A stretch of DNA of 64,000 nt from Pseudomonadota bacterium (GCA_023423655.1 JAFAFE010000005.1:682001-746000), one strand, 5' to 3'. Shown: positions 42,366 to 51,970, counted from the stretch's first letter. Numbers and translations are program-made. The notes: a model not told the origin generated them from the letters alone.

Positions 42366-44132
42366 ATGGCGCGCATGAAAATGACAAAAATGCAGGGGAT
42401 GAAAGGCATGGGCGTCATTGCAATCGCAATGCTCGCACAGCCCGCTTACGCCCAACAAATCGATCCCAATAATACGGTCCCGCAAACCGCCGCCACCTTG
42501 CCCGCCGCCAAAACCGCGAGCGGGGCCGCTGTCGTTGCATCCGCCGATCCGCGCGCCACCGCCGCCGGACAGGAGATGCTGCGCGCAGGCGGGTCTGCGG
42601 CCGATGCGGCCATCGCCACTATGCTCGCTTTGAGCGTGGTCGAGCCGCAATCGAGCGGCATCGGCGGGGGCGGTTTCTTTGTCTATAATGACGCCAGCAC
42701 CGGCACCACCGGCACGATTGACGGGCGCGAAAAAGCCCCCGCTTCGGCCACCCCCAACCTGTTCATGGGCGCAGACGGCAAGCCCATCCCGTTCGTCCAA
42801 GCCTATCCCGGCGGCAAGTCGGTCGGCGTGCCCGGCAATATCCGGCTGGCGGCCATGGCGCATAAAAAATGGGGCAAGCTTAAATGGAAAGCCTTGTTCC
42901 AACCCGCAATCCGGCTCGCTGAACAAGGCTATGTCACCAATGCCTGGACCGCTACCGCGATTGCGATGAACGCCAAGACCATCGCCGAACAGCCCGCAAC
43001 CCGCGCGCTTTATTTCCGCGACGGCAAGCCGATTGGCGAAGGCGTCACCATCCGCAACCCCGCGCTTGGAAAATTGCTGCGCGACATTGCCGACAAAGGC
43101 CCCGATGCTTTTTATACCGGCAGCAATGCGCAGGCGATTGTCGATGCGGTCGGCAAGGCGTCGGTCAATCCGGCGGTGATGACGCTGGACGACCTTAAAA
43201 GCTATCAGGCGGTGGACCGCGAGGCGGTCTGCACCAGCTATCGCCAGTATAAATTATGCGGCATGGGACCGCCTTCGTCGGGTGCGACCACAGTGTTCCA
43301 GATTATGGGGATGCTGGAAGGCTATGACATGAAGGCGATGGGCAAGGACAGCCCGATGAGCTGGCATTTGATCGGCGAAGCGATGCAGCTTGCCTATGCC
43401 GACCGCGCCAAATATCTGGGCGATCCGGCCTTTGTCGAGGTGCCGGTCAAGGGCCTGCTCGACAAAAGCTATATAGCCAGCCGTGCGCATCTGATTTCGC
43501 CCTTGCGCGCGCTTGGCACCTATGAGGCGGGGACGCCGCCGGGCGCCAAACCGCGCACCGCCGCGCCTCCGGGCGAAGTTTCCGGTACCACCCATTTCGT
43601 CGCGAGCGACAAAGCGGGCAATCTTGCCTCGATGACATCGACCATCGAAGGCATATTCGGCAGCCAGTTGGTCGCCAACGGCGTGGTGCTCAATAACGAG
43701 ATGACCGATTTCACTTTTGCGCCCGAAGAAAAGGGCGCTCCGGTCGCCAACCGCGTCGAACCCGGCAAGCGGCCTTTATCGTCAATGGCCCCCACCATCG
43801 TTTACGGTCCCGACGGCAAGCCGATCCTCGCGGTCGGCTCGGCAGGCGGCAAGCGCATCATCATGCACGTCACCAAAACATTGGTCGGCGTGCTTGATTT
43901 CGGGATGCCCGCCAGCGAAGCCATCGCACTCCCCAATATTTTCTATGACAAGGACGGGTTGCAGATGGAAAATTCACCGCTCGGCAACAGTCTCGCGCCG
44001 CGCATTTCGGCCTTCGGGCAGAAAGTGCGGGTGATCGATCTGGGGTCCAAACTGACCACCGCCCAACGCACCGCTTCGGGATGGACCGGCGCGGCCGATC
44101 CACGCAGCCAAGGCAATGCGCTGGCGCAATAA
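42366..44132 (+). CDS. ggt: Gamma-glutamyltransferase
   Basis: A 588-residue periplasmic Ntn-hydrolase that cleaves glutathione and transfers its gamma-glutamyl group. Several ATGs (42366, 42375, 42381 and others) lie close together; any gives the signal peptide core MKGMGVIAIAMLAQPAYAQQ. The large-subunit motifs are GGSAADAAIATMLALSVVEPQSSGIGGGGF and DGREKAP. The autocleavage site is SGTTHF, where the first Thr becomes the N-terminal nucleophile of the small subunit. Downstream are NNEMTDF and the KRPLSSMAPTIV and GSAGGKRI segments that bind substrate carboxylates. It probably recycles glutathione, matching the GST and glyoxalase genes in the window. Confidence 0.95.
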   Translation: MARMKMTKMQGMKGMGVIAIAMLAQPAYAQQIDPNNTVPQTAATLPAAKTASGAAVVASADPRATAAGQEMLRAGGSAADAAIATMLALSVVEPQSSGIGGGGFFVYNDASTGTTGTIDGREKAPASATPNLFMGADGKPIPFVQAYPGGKSVGVPGNIRLAAMAHKKWGKLKWKALFQPAIRLAEQGYVTNAWTATAIAMNAKTIAEQPATRALYFRDGKPIGEGVTIRNPALGKLLRDIADKGPDAFYTGSNAQAIVDAVGKASVNPAVMTLDDLKSYQAVDREAVCTSYRQYKLCGMGPPSSGATTVFQIMGMLEGYDMKAMGKDSPMSWHLIGEAMQLAYADRAKYLGDPAFVEVPVKGLLDKSYIASRAHLISPLRALGTYEAGTPPGAKPRTAAPPGEVSGTTHFVASDKAGNLASMTSTIEGIFGSQLVANGVVLNNEMTDFTFAPEEKGAPVANRVEPGKRPLSSMAPTIVYGPDGKPILAVGSAGGKRIIMHVTKTLVGVLDFGMPASEAIALPNIFYDKDGLQMENSPLGNSLAPRISAFGQKVRVIDLGSKLTTAQRTASGWTGAADPRSQGNALAQ

Positions 44133-44188
44133 ATGCCGCCAGCGCACGTCCGCTTACCCCTCTTCCCCATGGATAAAGGCCAAAATCA

Positions 44189-46006
44189 ATGAAGCGCAGC
44201 ACCAAAGAGCGCCCGATGGAACGCTTTCCCAATCTGGTTTCGATGTTCTTCACCCGCGCCGAAGAAGAGGGAGACAAGCCTTTCCTATGGGCCAAAAAGG
44301 ACCGCGCATGGACGCCGATAAGCTGGCGCGAGGCCGCACATATGGTCGCGGCGCTCGCCCATTCGTTCAACGAAATGGGCCTCAAAAATGGCGACCGCAT
44401 CATGCTGGTCAGCGAAAACCGGCCTGAATGGTGTATTTCGGACCTTGCCATCATGGCGGCGGGGTGCGTGACCGTCCCGACCTACACCACCAACACCGAA
44501 CGCGATCATCAGCATATCCTCGACAATAGCGGCGCGAGCGCGGTGATTGTGTCGGATGCCAAACTCGCCAAGACGCTCATGCCCGCGGTCATGCGCTCCA
44601 ATGCAAGACTGGCCATCGGGATGCAGGATTTGCGCATCGGCCAGCAAGGCGATGTCGAAATCCGCAACTGGAATAATCTGGTCAGTGATGGCGAAAAGCA
44701 TCTTGCCGCGATCCGCGACCGCGCCGCCAAGGTAACGCGCGACGAACTTGCCTGCCTCATCTACACCTCCGGCACCGGCGGCGCGCCGCGCGGGGTGCGC
44801 CAGCATCATGGCGCGATCCTCCACAATGTCGAAGGCTGTATCGACATTATCGAGAATGATTTCGGCTGGGATGATGAGGTGTTCCTGTCCTTCCTGCCGC
44901 TGTCCCATGCTTATGAACATTCGGGCGGGCAATTCCTGCCGATCGCGCTCGGCGGACAGATTTATTATTCGGAAGGGCTGGAAAAGCTGGTTTCGAATAT
45001 CGAGGAAGTCAAACCCACCATCATGGTCGTGGTGCCGCGCCTGTTCGAAGTCATTCGCGCGCGCATGTTGAAGGCGGTCGAAAAGCAGGGCAAGCTTGCC
45101 AATATATTGCTCGACCGCGCGCTCACCCTAGGCGAAAAAAGCTATACCAAGGGCGGGCTGCCATTCTATGACAAGCCGGTGCAATTTGCCGTGGACCGCT
45201 TGTTCAAGCCCAAAATCCAGCAGAAATTCGGCGGGCGCATCAAGGCGTTGGTGTCGGGCGGCGCACCGCTCAATCCGGACATCGGGATTTTCTTCCACTC
45301 CTTGGGCCTGACCTTGCTGCAAGGCTATGGCCAGACCGAAGCAGGGCCGGTGATTAGCTGCAACCGCCCCGCCGCCGGTTTGAAGATGGACACGGTCGGC
45401 CCGCCGATGCTCAACACCGAAGTCAGCATTGCCGAAGATGGCGAAATATTGGTGCGCGGCGAACTCGTCATGCACGGCTATTGGCGCAATCAGGCCGAAA
45501 CCGACCGCGTGCTGGTCAATGGCTGGCTCCACACCGGCGACATCGGCCATTTTGACGAACAGGGCCGCATCGTCATTACCGACCGCAAGAAAGACCTTAT
45601 CGTCAACGACAAGGGCGACAATGTCGCGCCGCAGCGGGTCGAAGGGATGCTCACGCTCCAGCCGGAAATCCTGCAAGCGATGGTCTATGGCGACAAGCGC
45701 CCGCACATTGTCGGCATCATCGTGCCGGATCCCGAATGGGCGAAGGAATGGGCCGAAATCCACGGACTGCCGACCGATCTGAAACTGCTCCAACAGCATG
45801 ACAAATTCCGCGCCGCCGTGCGCGCCGCGATTGACCGGGTCAACGCCAATTTGTCGGTGGTGGAAAAGGTGCGCAAATTCGATTTTGCCGATGAAGCCTT
45901 CACCATCGAAAATGAACAGATGACCCCCTCGATGAAAATCCGCCGCCATATACTGAAGCAGGTCTATGCAGACAAAATTGCCGCGCTCTATGGCGGCAAG
46001 GAATAG
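44189..46006 (+). CDS. Long-chain fatty acid-CoA ligase (AMP-forming)
   Basis: A 605-residue ANL-superfamily enzyme. The AMP-binding motifs are LIYTSGTGGAPRGVRQHHGAI (P-loop; GTG in place of the usual GTT), LPLSHAYEHSGG, YGQTEAGPVISCNRP and WLHTGDIGHFDEQGRIVITDRKKDLI. The Lys-containing C-terminal domain is present. The length and the LSHAYE segment fit the long-chain acyl-CoA synthetase group with a linker before VPRLFEV. It activates fatty acids to acyl-CoA for beta-oxidation or lipid synthesis. Neither start (44189 or 44216) has a strong ribosome site. It follows ggt by 56 bases. Confidence 0.92.
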   Translation: MKRSTKERPMERFPNLVSMFFTRAEEEGDKPFLWAKKDRAWTPISWREAAHMVAALAHSFNEMGLKNGDRIMLVSENRPEWCISDLAIMAAGCVTVPTYTTNTERDHQHILDNSGASAVIVSDAKLAKTLMPAVMRSNARLAIGMQDLRIGQQGDVEIRNWNNLVSDGEKHLAAIRDRAAKVTRDELACLIYTSGTGGAPRGVRQHHGAILHNVEGCIDIIENDFGWDDEVFLSFLPLSHAYEHSGGQFLPIALGGQIYYSEGLEKLVSNIEEVKPTIMVVVPRLFEVIRARMLKAVEKQGKLANILLDRALTLGEKSYTKGGLPFYDKPVQFAVDRLFKPKIQQKFGGRIKALVSGGAPLNPDIGIFFHSLGLTLLQGYGQTEAGPVISCNRPAAGLKMDTVGPPMLNTEVSIAEDGEILVRGELVMHGYWRNQAETDRVLVNGWLHTGDIGHFDEQGRIVITDRKKDLIVNDKGDNVAPQRVEGMLTLQPEILQAMVYGDKRPHIVGIIVPDPEWAKEWAEIHGLPTDLKLLQQHDKFRAAVRAAIDRVNANLSVVEKVRKFDFADEAFTIENEQMTPSMKIRRHILKQVYADKIAALYGGKE

Positions 46007-46017
46007 GGCCGCGCCTG

Positions 46018-46168
46018 CCCTCCCCTTCAGCGGAGGGCAAGCGCGACCTGGAAACTTGAAGCGAAGCTGAAAATTTTTAGTCGTACGGGGGGTGGGGTCT
46101 GTCCGCCCGCACTACGTCGGTTTAACAGTCCCCGCCACGACCCGCTTCACCGCTGAACGGAAAGGAGC
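46018..46168. repeat. CCCTCCCCTTCAGCGGAGGG long palindromic repeat
   Basis: The centre contains AGTCGTACGGGG and GTCTGTCCG, as in the 8152-8312 family. It lies between the acyl-CoA ligase and a convergent lipoprotein gene. Confidence 0.65.
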
Positions 46169-46176
46169 TTTACCGC

Positions 46177-46629
46177 CTATCCCGCCGCGCTGCGATAGGG
46201 CACAAATTTCCCGAACGAACAACTTCCGCGCGGCATACCGGTCATACGGTCGACCATGCGGATGATGTCGCCATCACATTGCTGGCTGGTGCCGAACTGG
46301 CGGATGACCATGATGTCATCGCCATTGGCAAGGCCCGAACAGCTTCCGACCAGATCATTGCGGTACACAAGCTTGCTCGACGCGCGGTAAAGGATGATTT
46401 CATCCGAAACCTTGATCGGATTATCGGTGTCGCTGCGCGAGATGCAGTTAACCGGTTCGCCCGGCACTTTGCCTGCAAGGGCCTTCTGCATGGTCGCGGC
46501 CTGTTTTTCGCTAAGCTGCGCCGCGCCGCCATCGACCCCGCCATACCAGCCGCCGCTTGCGCATCCGGCAAGCAAGAGTGCGCCGCCCGTTGCAAGGATG
46601 GCGGCTTTCCAAGGAAAAATGCGTTTCAT
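46177..46629 (-). CDS. Small lipoprotein of unknown function
   Basis: A 150-residue lipoprotein; the start at 46629 follows AGGAG by eight bases. The signal ends at lipobox LAGC and is followed by ASGGWYGG. The mature part has Cys in NCISRSDTD, GSCSGLANG, QQCDGD and GSCSFGKFVPY. These Cys, together with the DDIMVIRQFG segment, resemble the sphingomonad/xanthomonad DUF6491-type lipoproteins, but that label is from memory and tentative. It converges with the acyl-CoA ligase gene. Confidence 0.65.
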   Translation of the reverse strand: MKRIFPWKAAILATGGALLLAGCASGGWYGGVDGGAAQLSEKQAATMQKALAGKVPGEPVNCISRSDTDNPIKVSDEIILYRASSKLVYRNDLVGSCSGLANGDDIMVIRQFGTSQQCDGDIIRMVDRMTGMPRGSCSFGKFVPYRSAAG

Positions 46630-46766
46630 CTGTCTAACTCCTGTCGAACGCAAAAGGCCTCATCCACCTTAAAATTGAACCTCTTCGCCTTAATATAGGC
46701 TGTATCGCGGGAAAAGTTCCTTGTCGGCTATATCCCTATAAAGGCGCCCCTATAAAGGCGTGGCCC

Positions 46767-47492
46767 TCAAAACGCATCTTTTGCCGCGCGCCGTTCGGCG
46801 AGTTCCGCCACATCATTGGCGCGCATGAAGGGGTTGGTCGCCTGTTCCAGCGCGATGCTGGTCGGCACGGTCGGCTCGCCGCGTTCGCGCGCGGCTTCGA
46901 CCGCCGCAAGCCGCTGTGCCAAGGCTTGATTGTCAGGCTCGACCGTCACCGCAAAACGCGCGTTGGAGAGCGTATATTCGTGCGCGCAATAGACAGCGGT
47001 TTCGGGCGGGAGGATGATGAACCGCTGCATCGCGTCGAACATTTGCGCCGCCGTGCCTTCGAACAGACGCCCGCATCCCATCGCGAACAAGGTATCGCCG
47101 CAAAATAGCGCCGCGTCTTGTGCGAAATAATAAGCGATATGCCCGGCGGTATGCGCGGGGACTTCCATCACCACACCTTCCTGCGCGCCCAAGCGGACCG
47201 TATCGCCTTCGCCGACCATGCGGTCGAGCGTCGGGATGCGGTCGGCTTCGGCGGCGGGGCCGGTGATAGTGCAGCCGGTCGCTTCCTTAATCGCCGCATT
47301 GCCGCCGGTATGGTCGGGATGCCAATGGGTGTTCCAGATCTGGCTGATCGTCCAGCCCCGCGCCTTGGCCGCCTCCAGCACCGGCTCTGCGACGGCAGGG
47401 TCGACCACCGCCGTTTCGCCGCTCGCCGCGTCATGCACAAGCCAGACATAATTGTCGTTGAGGACGGGGATGCGGACGATTTCCAGACTCAT
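46767..47492 (-). CDS. gloB: Hydroxyacylglutathione hydrolase (glyoxalase II)
   Basis: A 241-residue metallo-beta-lactamase-fold enzyme that hydrolyses S-lactoylglutathione to lactate and glutathione. The start at 47492 (MSLEIVRIPVLNDNYVWLVHD) is the family N-terminus. Metal ligands are NTHWHPDHTGGNAAI, a His in VPAHTAGHIAYY, an Asp in LFCGDTLFAMGCGRLFEGT and a late His in YCAHEYTLSNARF. It lies one base after the gloA stop, so the two glyoxalase steps are translationally linked. Length and motifs match authentic GloB rather than a generic MBL hydrolase. Confidence 0.95.
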   Translation of the reverse strand: MSLEIVRIPVLNDNYVWLVHDAASGETAVVDPAVAEPVLEAAKARGWTISQIWNTHWHPDHTGGNAAIKEATGCTITGPAAEADRIPTLDRMVGEGDTVRLGAQEGVVMEVPAHTAGHIAYYFAQDAALFCGDTLFAMGCGRLFEGTAAQMFDAMQRFIILPPETAVYCAHEYTLSNARFAVTVEPDNQALAQRLAAVEAARERGEPTVPTSIALEQATNPFMRANDVAELAERRAAKDAF

Positions 47493-47493
47493 C

Positions 47494-47931
47494 TCACCAT
47501 TCCCCGACATTGGGCATCGAGGCCCAAGGCTCTTGCGGGTCGAGCCGACCATCCTGCAACAGTTCGACCGAAATATTATCGGGCGTGCGGATGAACGCCA
47601 TATGCCCGTCGCGCGGCGGACGGTTGATGGTGACACCGGCGTCCATCAGCCGCTGGCAGGTTTCGTAAATATTATCGACCTCATAAGCGAGATGGCCGAA
47701 ATTGCGGCCGCCCTTATAGGCTTCGGGCGCGCTGCCATCTTCGGCGGGCCAATTATAGGTCAGCTCGACTTCGGCGATGCCCGCCTGTCCGGGGCAGGCG
47801 AGGAAGATGAGGGTGAAGCGCCCCTGTTCGCTCTCCATACGCCGCACTTCTTCCAGCCCGATCAGCTTGAAAAAGCCGATTGTGGCTTCGGGATCGGTCA
47901 CGCGAATCATGGTGTGGAGATATTTGGTCAC
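47494..47931 (-). CDS. gloA: Lactoylglutathione lyase (glyoxalase I)
   Basis: A 145-residue vicinal-oxygen-chelate protein converting the methylglyoxal-glutathione hemithioacetal to S-lactoylglutathione. It starts MTKYLHTMIRVTDPEATIGFFKLIGLEEVRR, with the first His ligand, and continues with LIFLACPG, EVELTYNWPAED (Glu ligand), FGHLAYEVDNIYETCQRLMDAG (His ligand) and DNISVELLQDG (Glu ligand). These four residues bind Ni2+ or Zn2+. The protein is longer than E. coli GloA. It is first in a gloA-gloB pair, a compact route for methylglyoxal detoxification, divergent from a SIMPL gene. Confidence 0.94.
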   Translation of the reverse strand: MTKYLHTMIRVTDPEATIGFFKLIGLEEVRRMESEQGRFTLIFLACPGQAGIAEVELTYNWPAEDGSAPEAYKGGRNFGHLAYEVDNIYETCQRLMDAGVTINRPPRDGHMAFIRTPDNISVELLQDGRLDPQEPWASMPNVGEW

Positions 47932-48078
47932 AGGGAGACTTCCTCGTTTCGTCTATATATATGCACGGTTCATCGTTCATTCAGCGCGGTCGAGCGATAG
48001 CAATGAAGGACGATCGCGCCCGCTATCGGGCTGGATTGTTACAAATCTACCAATAGCATCGTTACAGGGAAACCCGCC

Positions 48079-48852
48079 ATGGCCGAAAATGCTCCCACGC
48101 TCCCCGAAACTTCCGCTGTTTATGCGCCGTCCACCCGCTTCGGCTGGGTCAAGGACCGCAACAAAACCATCCTTGCAGCGGCGGCGCTGACGGGGATCGG
48201 CTTGGTCGCGGGCGGCTATCTGCTCGGCGACGGGCTGGTGCGCGCCAAAGCGGTGGACCGTTCGGTCACCGTGCGCGGATTGGCCGAAAAAGATGTGGTC
48301 GCCGACCTTGCAAGCTGGACCTTGAGCTATTCCTCGGTCGCATCCGACCTTGCGAGCGCACAGGCCGACAGCGAAGCCGACACCGCCGCGATCCGCGCCT
48401 ATTTTGCCAAAGCGGGCTTTCCCGCCGACGCGCTCATCCCGGCGGGCGTCAATGTGTCAAGTTACACCGAACAAGGCGTGCCGCGCATCACCATCAACCA
48501 GCGGATGCAATTCCGCACCACCGACATTGCGCGCGCGCAAAAGGCCGCAGCCGGGCAATATGATCTGGTCCGCGCGGGCGTGAGCCTGTCCGAAGGCTCG
48601 ACGATGAAATATAGCTATACCAAATTGAACGACATCAAATCCGCGATGGTCGCCGAAGCCACCCGCGATGCGCGGAAGGTCGCCGAACAATTTGCCCGCG
48701 ACAGCGGAGCGCGCGTCGGAACGATCAAATCTGCGAGCCAAGGCTATTTCGAAATCAACGCTCGCGACGGCACCGGCGAAGGCTATGGCGTATCCGACAC
48801 GCCCAACAAAAAGGTCCGTGTGGTGACAACGATCGACTATTATCTGAAATAA
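48079..48852 (+). CDS. SIMPL-domain (DUF541) membrane-anchored protein
   Basis: A 257-residue protein with an N-terminal cytoplasmic tail and one membrane helix (about residues 34-52, AAALTGIGLVAGGYLLGDGL). A periplasmic SIMPL domain begins at VTVRGLAEKDVVADLASWTLSYSS and ends in RVVTTIDYYLK. SIMPL proteins such as mouse SIMPL, Brucella BP26 and E. coli YggE form oligomeric rings or channels in the envelope and are linked to stress, but no enzymatic role is known. It is one of two SIMPL proteins in the window; the other is at 54916-55644. It is divergent from gloA. Confidence 0.85.
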   Translation: MAENAPTLPETSAVYAPSTRFGWVKDRNKTILAAAALTGIGLVAGGYLLGDGLVRAKAVDRSVTVRGLAEKDVVADLASWTLSYSSVASDLASAQADSEADTAAIRAYFAKAGFPADALIPAGVNVSSYTEQGVPRITINQRMQFRTTDIARAQKAAAGQYDLVRAGVSLSEGSTMKYSYTKLNDIKSAMVAEATRDARKVAEQFARDSGARVGTIKSASQGYFEINARDGTGEGYGVSDTPNKKVRVVTTIDYYLK

Positions 48853-48941
48853 TTCGGTGGGGCTGATCAAGAGCGTCAGCCGCCTGTGCCGGCATCATCC
48901 TCCCGGTGCTGTGTATGGGTATGGGCATCAGCGTTGATAGA

Positions 48942-49125
48942 TTCACGCGAAGGCGCGAAGACGCGAAGAGAATAATGGGGTCGCGGCGAACGCCGGGTCA
49001 TGTCCCGGCCCTCTTTGTTTCAACACGCATATCAAGAAAATGCGGGCAAGAAGAGCTTCCGGACCTTCAAACCAAAAACCCACTCTTTTCTTCGCGCCTT
49101 CGCGCCTTCGCGCCTTCGCGTGAAA
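48942..49125. repeat. Inverted pair of GCGAAGGCGCGAAG repeats
   Basis: TTCACGCGAAGGCGCGAAG at 48942-48968 and CTTCGCGCC units ending GCGTGAA at 49090-49125 face each other. CTCCGCGCCTCCGCG-like units follow at 49150-49180 and CTGCGCCTCTGCGCGAA at 49305-49320. The gap 48853-49382 shows no gene I can support. Confidence 0.65.
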
Positions 49126-49382
49126 CTTCATGTCCCCAGCCTAAATTTTCTCCGCGCCCCCGCGCCTCCGCGAGAAAATATTCTACGCAGCGGCGCAGAG
49201 ATTAGGGAAACGCAAAGGGGCCGGGCTATCCGCCAAGGAGGGCGCGCATAAAGTCGGGATAGAAGAAGCTTGGCTTCGGTATCTCCCCTTCCTCTGCACC
49301 CTCTGCGCCTCTGCGCGAATCTTTATCTACCTGAGGCCAAGCTGGCACTCAGGCGGTTCGCAATTGTCAGATTTCTGAGCTT

Positions 49383-50153
49383 TTACTGCGGTGTCTTGGT
49401 CGCAGCCGGTTTTGCGTCCATCGCGTCGAGTTGGGCGAGATGGGCTTGGGCGGTGGCGGCTTCGGGGCCGCCTTGGGCGAGGTCAATCGCGGCTTGCCAG
49501 TTTTTGCGCGCGCCTGCCTTATCGCCTGCACTGATCGCGATATTGCCGGCCTCCAAAGCGATAGCGGGGTCGCCACCGGCAATTTTGGCGGCGGTCGCAA
49601 TATCATTTTGTGCGCGCGGCAAATCGCCTTCGCGCCGCGCAAGAGTGGCCGACAAGAGCCAGCCGAGCGGGTCTTGCGGGACCAGATTATGCGCCTGTTC
49701 CAAATCCGCCTTGGCCTTCACCATATCGCCCGCCGCTGCATAAGCACGGGCGCGATCGATATGCGCTTCGCCCAAGCCTTCGCCGCGTAATTGTCCGCCT
49801 GTTATCGCTTTCCCCAGATAGTCGATCGCGCGCGGCGGCTGGCCTGCGAGCAAGGCTGCATTGCCCGCCTGCACCCATAATTTGCCGCTATCACCGGCCT
49901 TGGCTGTGGTCGCTTGCTGTGCGGCTTGTTCATAAGCCGCCAGCGCCGCCGCTGCATTGCCCGCCTTGAATTGCGAAAAGCCGAGACATTGTTTGGCGCG
50001 CCAGCCGCCGCCCTTTTGCGCCCATTCATTGGCGCGCACGATGCCCGATTGCGCGTCCCCCGACGCGAGCCGCATACATTCGTTAAAGTCGACCTCGTCC
50101 ATCGAGGGGAGGGCCGCAGGCGATTGCAGAAATAGCAGCAGCGGTAAGACCAT
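49383..50153 (-). CDS. Tetratricopeptide-repeat protein with signal peptide
   Basis: A 256-residue protein with a signal peptide MVLPLLLFLQSPAALP and at least four TPR-like helical pairs: GWRAKQCLGFSQFKAGNAAAALAAYEQAA, LWVQAGNAALLAGQPPRAIDYLGKAI, DRARAYAAAGDMVKAKADLEQAHNLVPQDPLGW and IALEAGNIAISAGDKAGARKNWQAAIDLA. TPR scaffolds bind partner proteins; the partner is unknown. The start follows the stop of the hydrolase gene by four bases and is the last gene of the leuC...TPR unit. The C-terminal tail is Ala/Gln/Thr-rich. Confidence 0.82.
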   Translation of the reverse strand: MVLPLLLFLQSPAALPSMDEVDFNECMRLASGDAQSGIVRANEWAQKGGGWRAKQCLGFSQFKAGNAAAALAAYEQAAQQATTAKAGDSGKLWVQAGNAALLAGQPPRAIDYLGKAITGGQLRGEGLGEAHIDRARAYAAAGDMVKAKADLEQAHNLVPQDPLGWLLSATLARREGDLPRAQNDIATAAKIAGGDPAIALEAGNIAISAGDKAGARKNWQAAIDLAQGGPEAATAQAHLAQLDAMDAKPAATKTPQ

Positions 50154-50157
50154 GAGA

Positions 50158-50940
50158 TTATCCGATCAGCGCGAGCATATCCGAAACGGTCGCAATAAGG
50201 AGCGCAATGTCTCCATCCCGCGACAGGCGATGGTCGCCGTCCTTAATCAGGTGCGTCTGCACATCGGATGAACGCAAGGCCGCCGCAAGGCGCAGGCTGA
50301 TGTCCCACGGCACATCGCTATCGGCTTGCCCGTGGAGGAGGCGCACAGGGACATCCAGCGCAATCGGGCCATCAAGCAGCCGGTTCGCCTCGCCCGATTG
50401 CCAGAAGGCGGCGGTGGTCACATAAGGGTCGTCCGAATAATCGGACGGCTCTTCCAAAGTGCCGCCGCTTTGGAACAGGGCTTTTTGCGCGTCGTCAAAA
50501 CCCCAACCGGTAAAATCGGGCGCAGCGGCGATGCCGACTAACCCCTTGACTTGCGCGGGGCGGGCGAGCGCGACGAGCAGCATCAACCAACCGCCCATCG
50601 ACGATCCGACCAGCAGCAAGGGCGCGTCCGGCCCTAACACCGCATCGGCCACCGCCAGCACATCATCGCGCCAGCTTGTGAGCGTGCCATCGCGGAAATC
50701 GCCCTCACTCTCGCCGCATCCGGCATAGTCGAGCAGCAAACAGCCCTGCCCCGCCGATGCAGCCCAATCGAACAGCGCGCCCGCCTTACTCCCCGCCATG
50801 TCGGACATATAGCCGGGGAGGAACAGGAGCGTCGGTTGCGCGGGGCCGCACGGCACATCGCTGGCGGGCGCGGAGTAGCGATAGGCGAGCTTCAGCCCAT
50901 CGGGCCGCGCGCTATAGTGGACGGGGGCAGGTGCGGTCAT
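50158..50940 (-). CDS. Alpha/beta hydrolase
   Basis: A 260-residue hydrolase without a signal peptide. Landmarks are LLFLPGYMSDMAGSKAG (oxyanion region), LLLDYAGCGESEGDF, LLVGSSMGGWLMLL (nucleophile elbow GSSMGG), the acid in LLHGQADSDVPWDIS and the His in KDGDHRLSRDGD. The triad is complete. The sequence resembles mammalian and bacterial palmitoyl-protein-thioesterase-like ABHD10 proteins, which cut acyl groups from proteins, but the assignment is tentative. It is two bases from the quinone reductase stop and is presumably co-translated with it. Confidence 0.83.
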   Translation of the reverse strand: MTAPAPVHYSARPDGLKLAYRYSAPASDVPCGPAQPTLLFLPGYMSDMAGSKAGALFDWAASAGQGCLLLDYAGCGESEGDFRDGTLTSWRDDVLAVADAVLGPDAPLLLVGSSMGGWLMLLVALARPAQVKGLVGIAAAPDFTGWGFDDAQKALFQSGGTLEEPSDYSDDPYVTTAAFWQSGEANRLLDGPIALDVPVRLLHGQADSDVPWDISLRLAAALRSSDVQTHLIKDGDHRLSRDGDIALLIATVSDMLALIG

Positions 50941-50942
50941 GC

Positions 50943-51944
50943 TTATGCGCCGATCGTCACCACCAGCTTGCCGATGGCGTTGCGGTTACCCAGCTCGCGG
51001 ATCGCGTCCGCGCCCTGTTCGAGCGGATAGGTAGCGGTGATGCGCGGGCGGATATGGCCTGCTTCCCACATGGTGAAGAGGCGCTTCACATGGGCGCGGT
51101 TGGCTTCGGGATCGCGCGCGGCAAAGGCCCCCCAGAACACCCCGCAAATATCGCAGCTTTTGAGAAGCGTGAGATTGAGCGGCAATTTGGGGATGCCCGC
51201 CGGAAAGCCGACGACCAGATAGCGGCCCTCCCATGCAATCGAGCGCACGGCGGGTTCGCAATAATCGCCGCCCACCGCATCATAGATGACATCCGCGCCA
51301 TTGGGGCCGACCGCTGCCTTGAACGCATCGGCAAGCGCCTTGGATTGGTCCTTGTCGAACGGGGCGCGGCCATAAATCACCACTTCATCCGCGCCTGCGG
51401 ATTTAGCGGCATTGGCCTTTTCCTCGCTCGAAACGGCAGCCACCACGCGCGCGCCGAACGCTTTGCCCAGCTCGACCGACGCCAGCCCGACGCCGCCCGC
51501 TGCGCCCAGCACCAGCAAAGTCTGTCCCTGCTTCAATCGCCCGCGATCCAGCAGCGCATGGATCGAGGTGCCATAGGTCATGAGCAGCGCCGAGCCTTCT
51601 TCAAAGCTGCGGCCTTCGGGCAGTTTGAACGCATTGGCGGCGACCAGCACCGCTTGCTCCGCCAGCCCGCCATGCCCGACCAAGCCGATCACGCGGTCAC
51701 CCACTTCAAAGTCGCGCACGCCGTCGCCGACCGCGCGGACTATCCCTGCAATCTCGCCGCCCGGCGCGAACGGGCGCGCGGGTTTGAACTGGTATTTATC
51801 TTCGATAATCAGCGTATCGGGAAAGTTGATCGAGCAGGCTTTGACATCGACCAGCAATTGCCCCGCGCCCGCAACCGGTGCGTCCATTTCGCCGACCGTC
51901 AATGTTTCCGGTCCGCCCACCGCTTGTGACAATAAAGCCTTCAT
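50943..51944 (-). CDS. NADPH:quinone oxidoreductase (zeta-crystallin family)
   Basis: A 333-residue medium-chain dehydrogenase of the QOR type. Landmarks are MKALLSQAVGGPETLTVGEMDAPVAG, the substrate-domain segment GGEIAGIVRAVGDGVRDFEVGDRV, and the NADPH-binding LVLGAAGGVGLASVELGKAFGARVVAA with GxGGVG. The zinc-binding Cys residues of true alcohol dehydrogenases are absent, which fits quinone reductase or enoyl reductase activity. It starts 26 bases after leuD and is the next gene in the same unit. The actual substrate is unknown. Confidence 0.87.
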   Translation of the reverse strand: MKALLSQAVGGPETLTVGEMDAPVAGAGQLLVDVKACSINFPDTLIIEDKYQFKPARPFAPGGEIAGIVRAVGDGVRDFEVGDRVIGLVGHGGLAEQAVLVAANAFKLPEGRSFEEGSALLMTYGTSIHALLDRGRLKQGQTLLVLGAAGGVGLASVELGKAFGARVVAAVSSEEKANAAKSAGADEVVIYGRAPFDKDQSKALADAFKAAVGPNGADVIYDAVGGDYCEPAVRSIAWEGRYLVVGFPAGIPKLPLNLTLLKSCDICGVFWGAFAARDPEANRAHVKRLFTMWEAGHIRPRITATYPLEQGADAIRELGNRNAIGKLVVTIGA

Positions 51945-51970
51945 CCCGCGCCCTCTTCGCTAATTCAGTT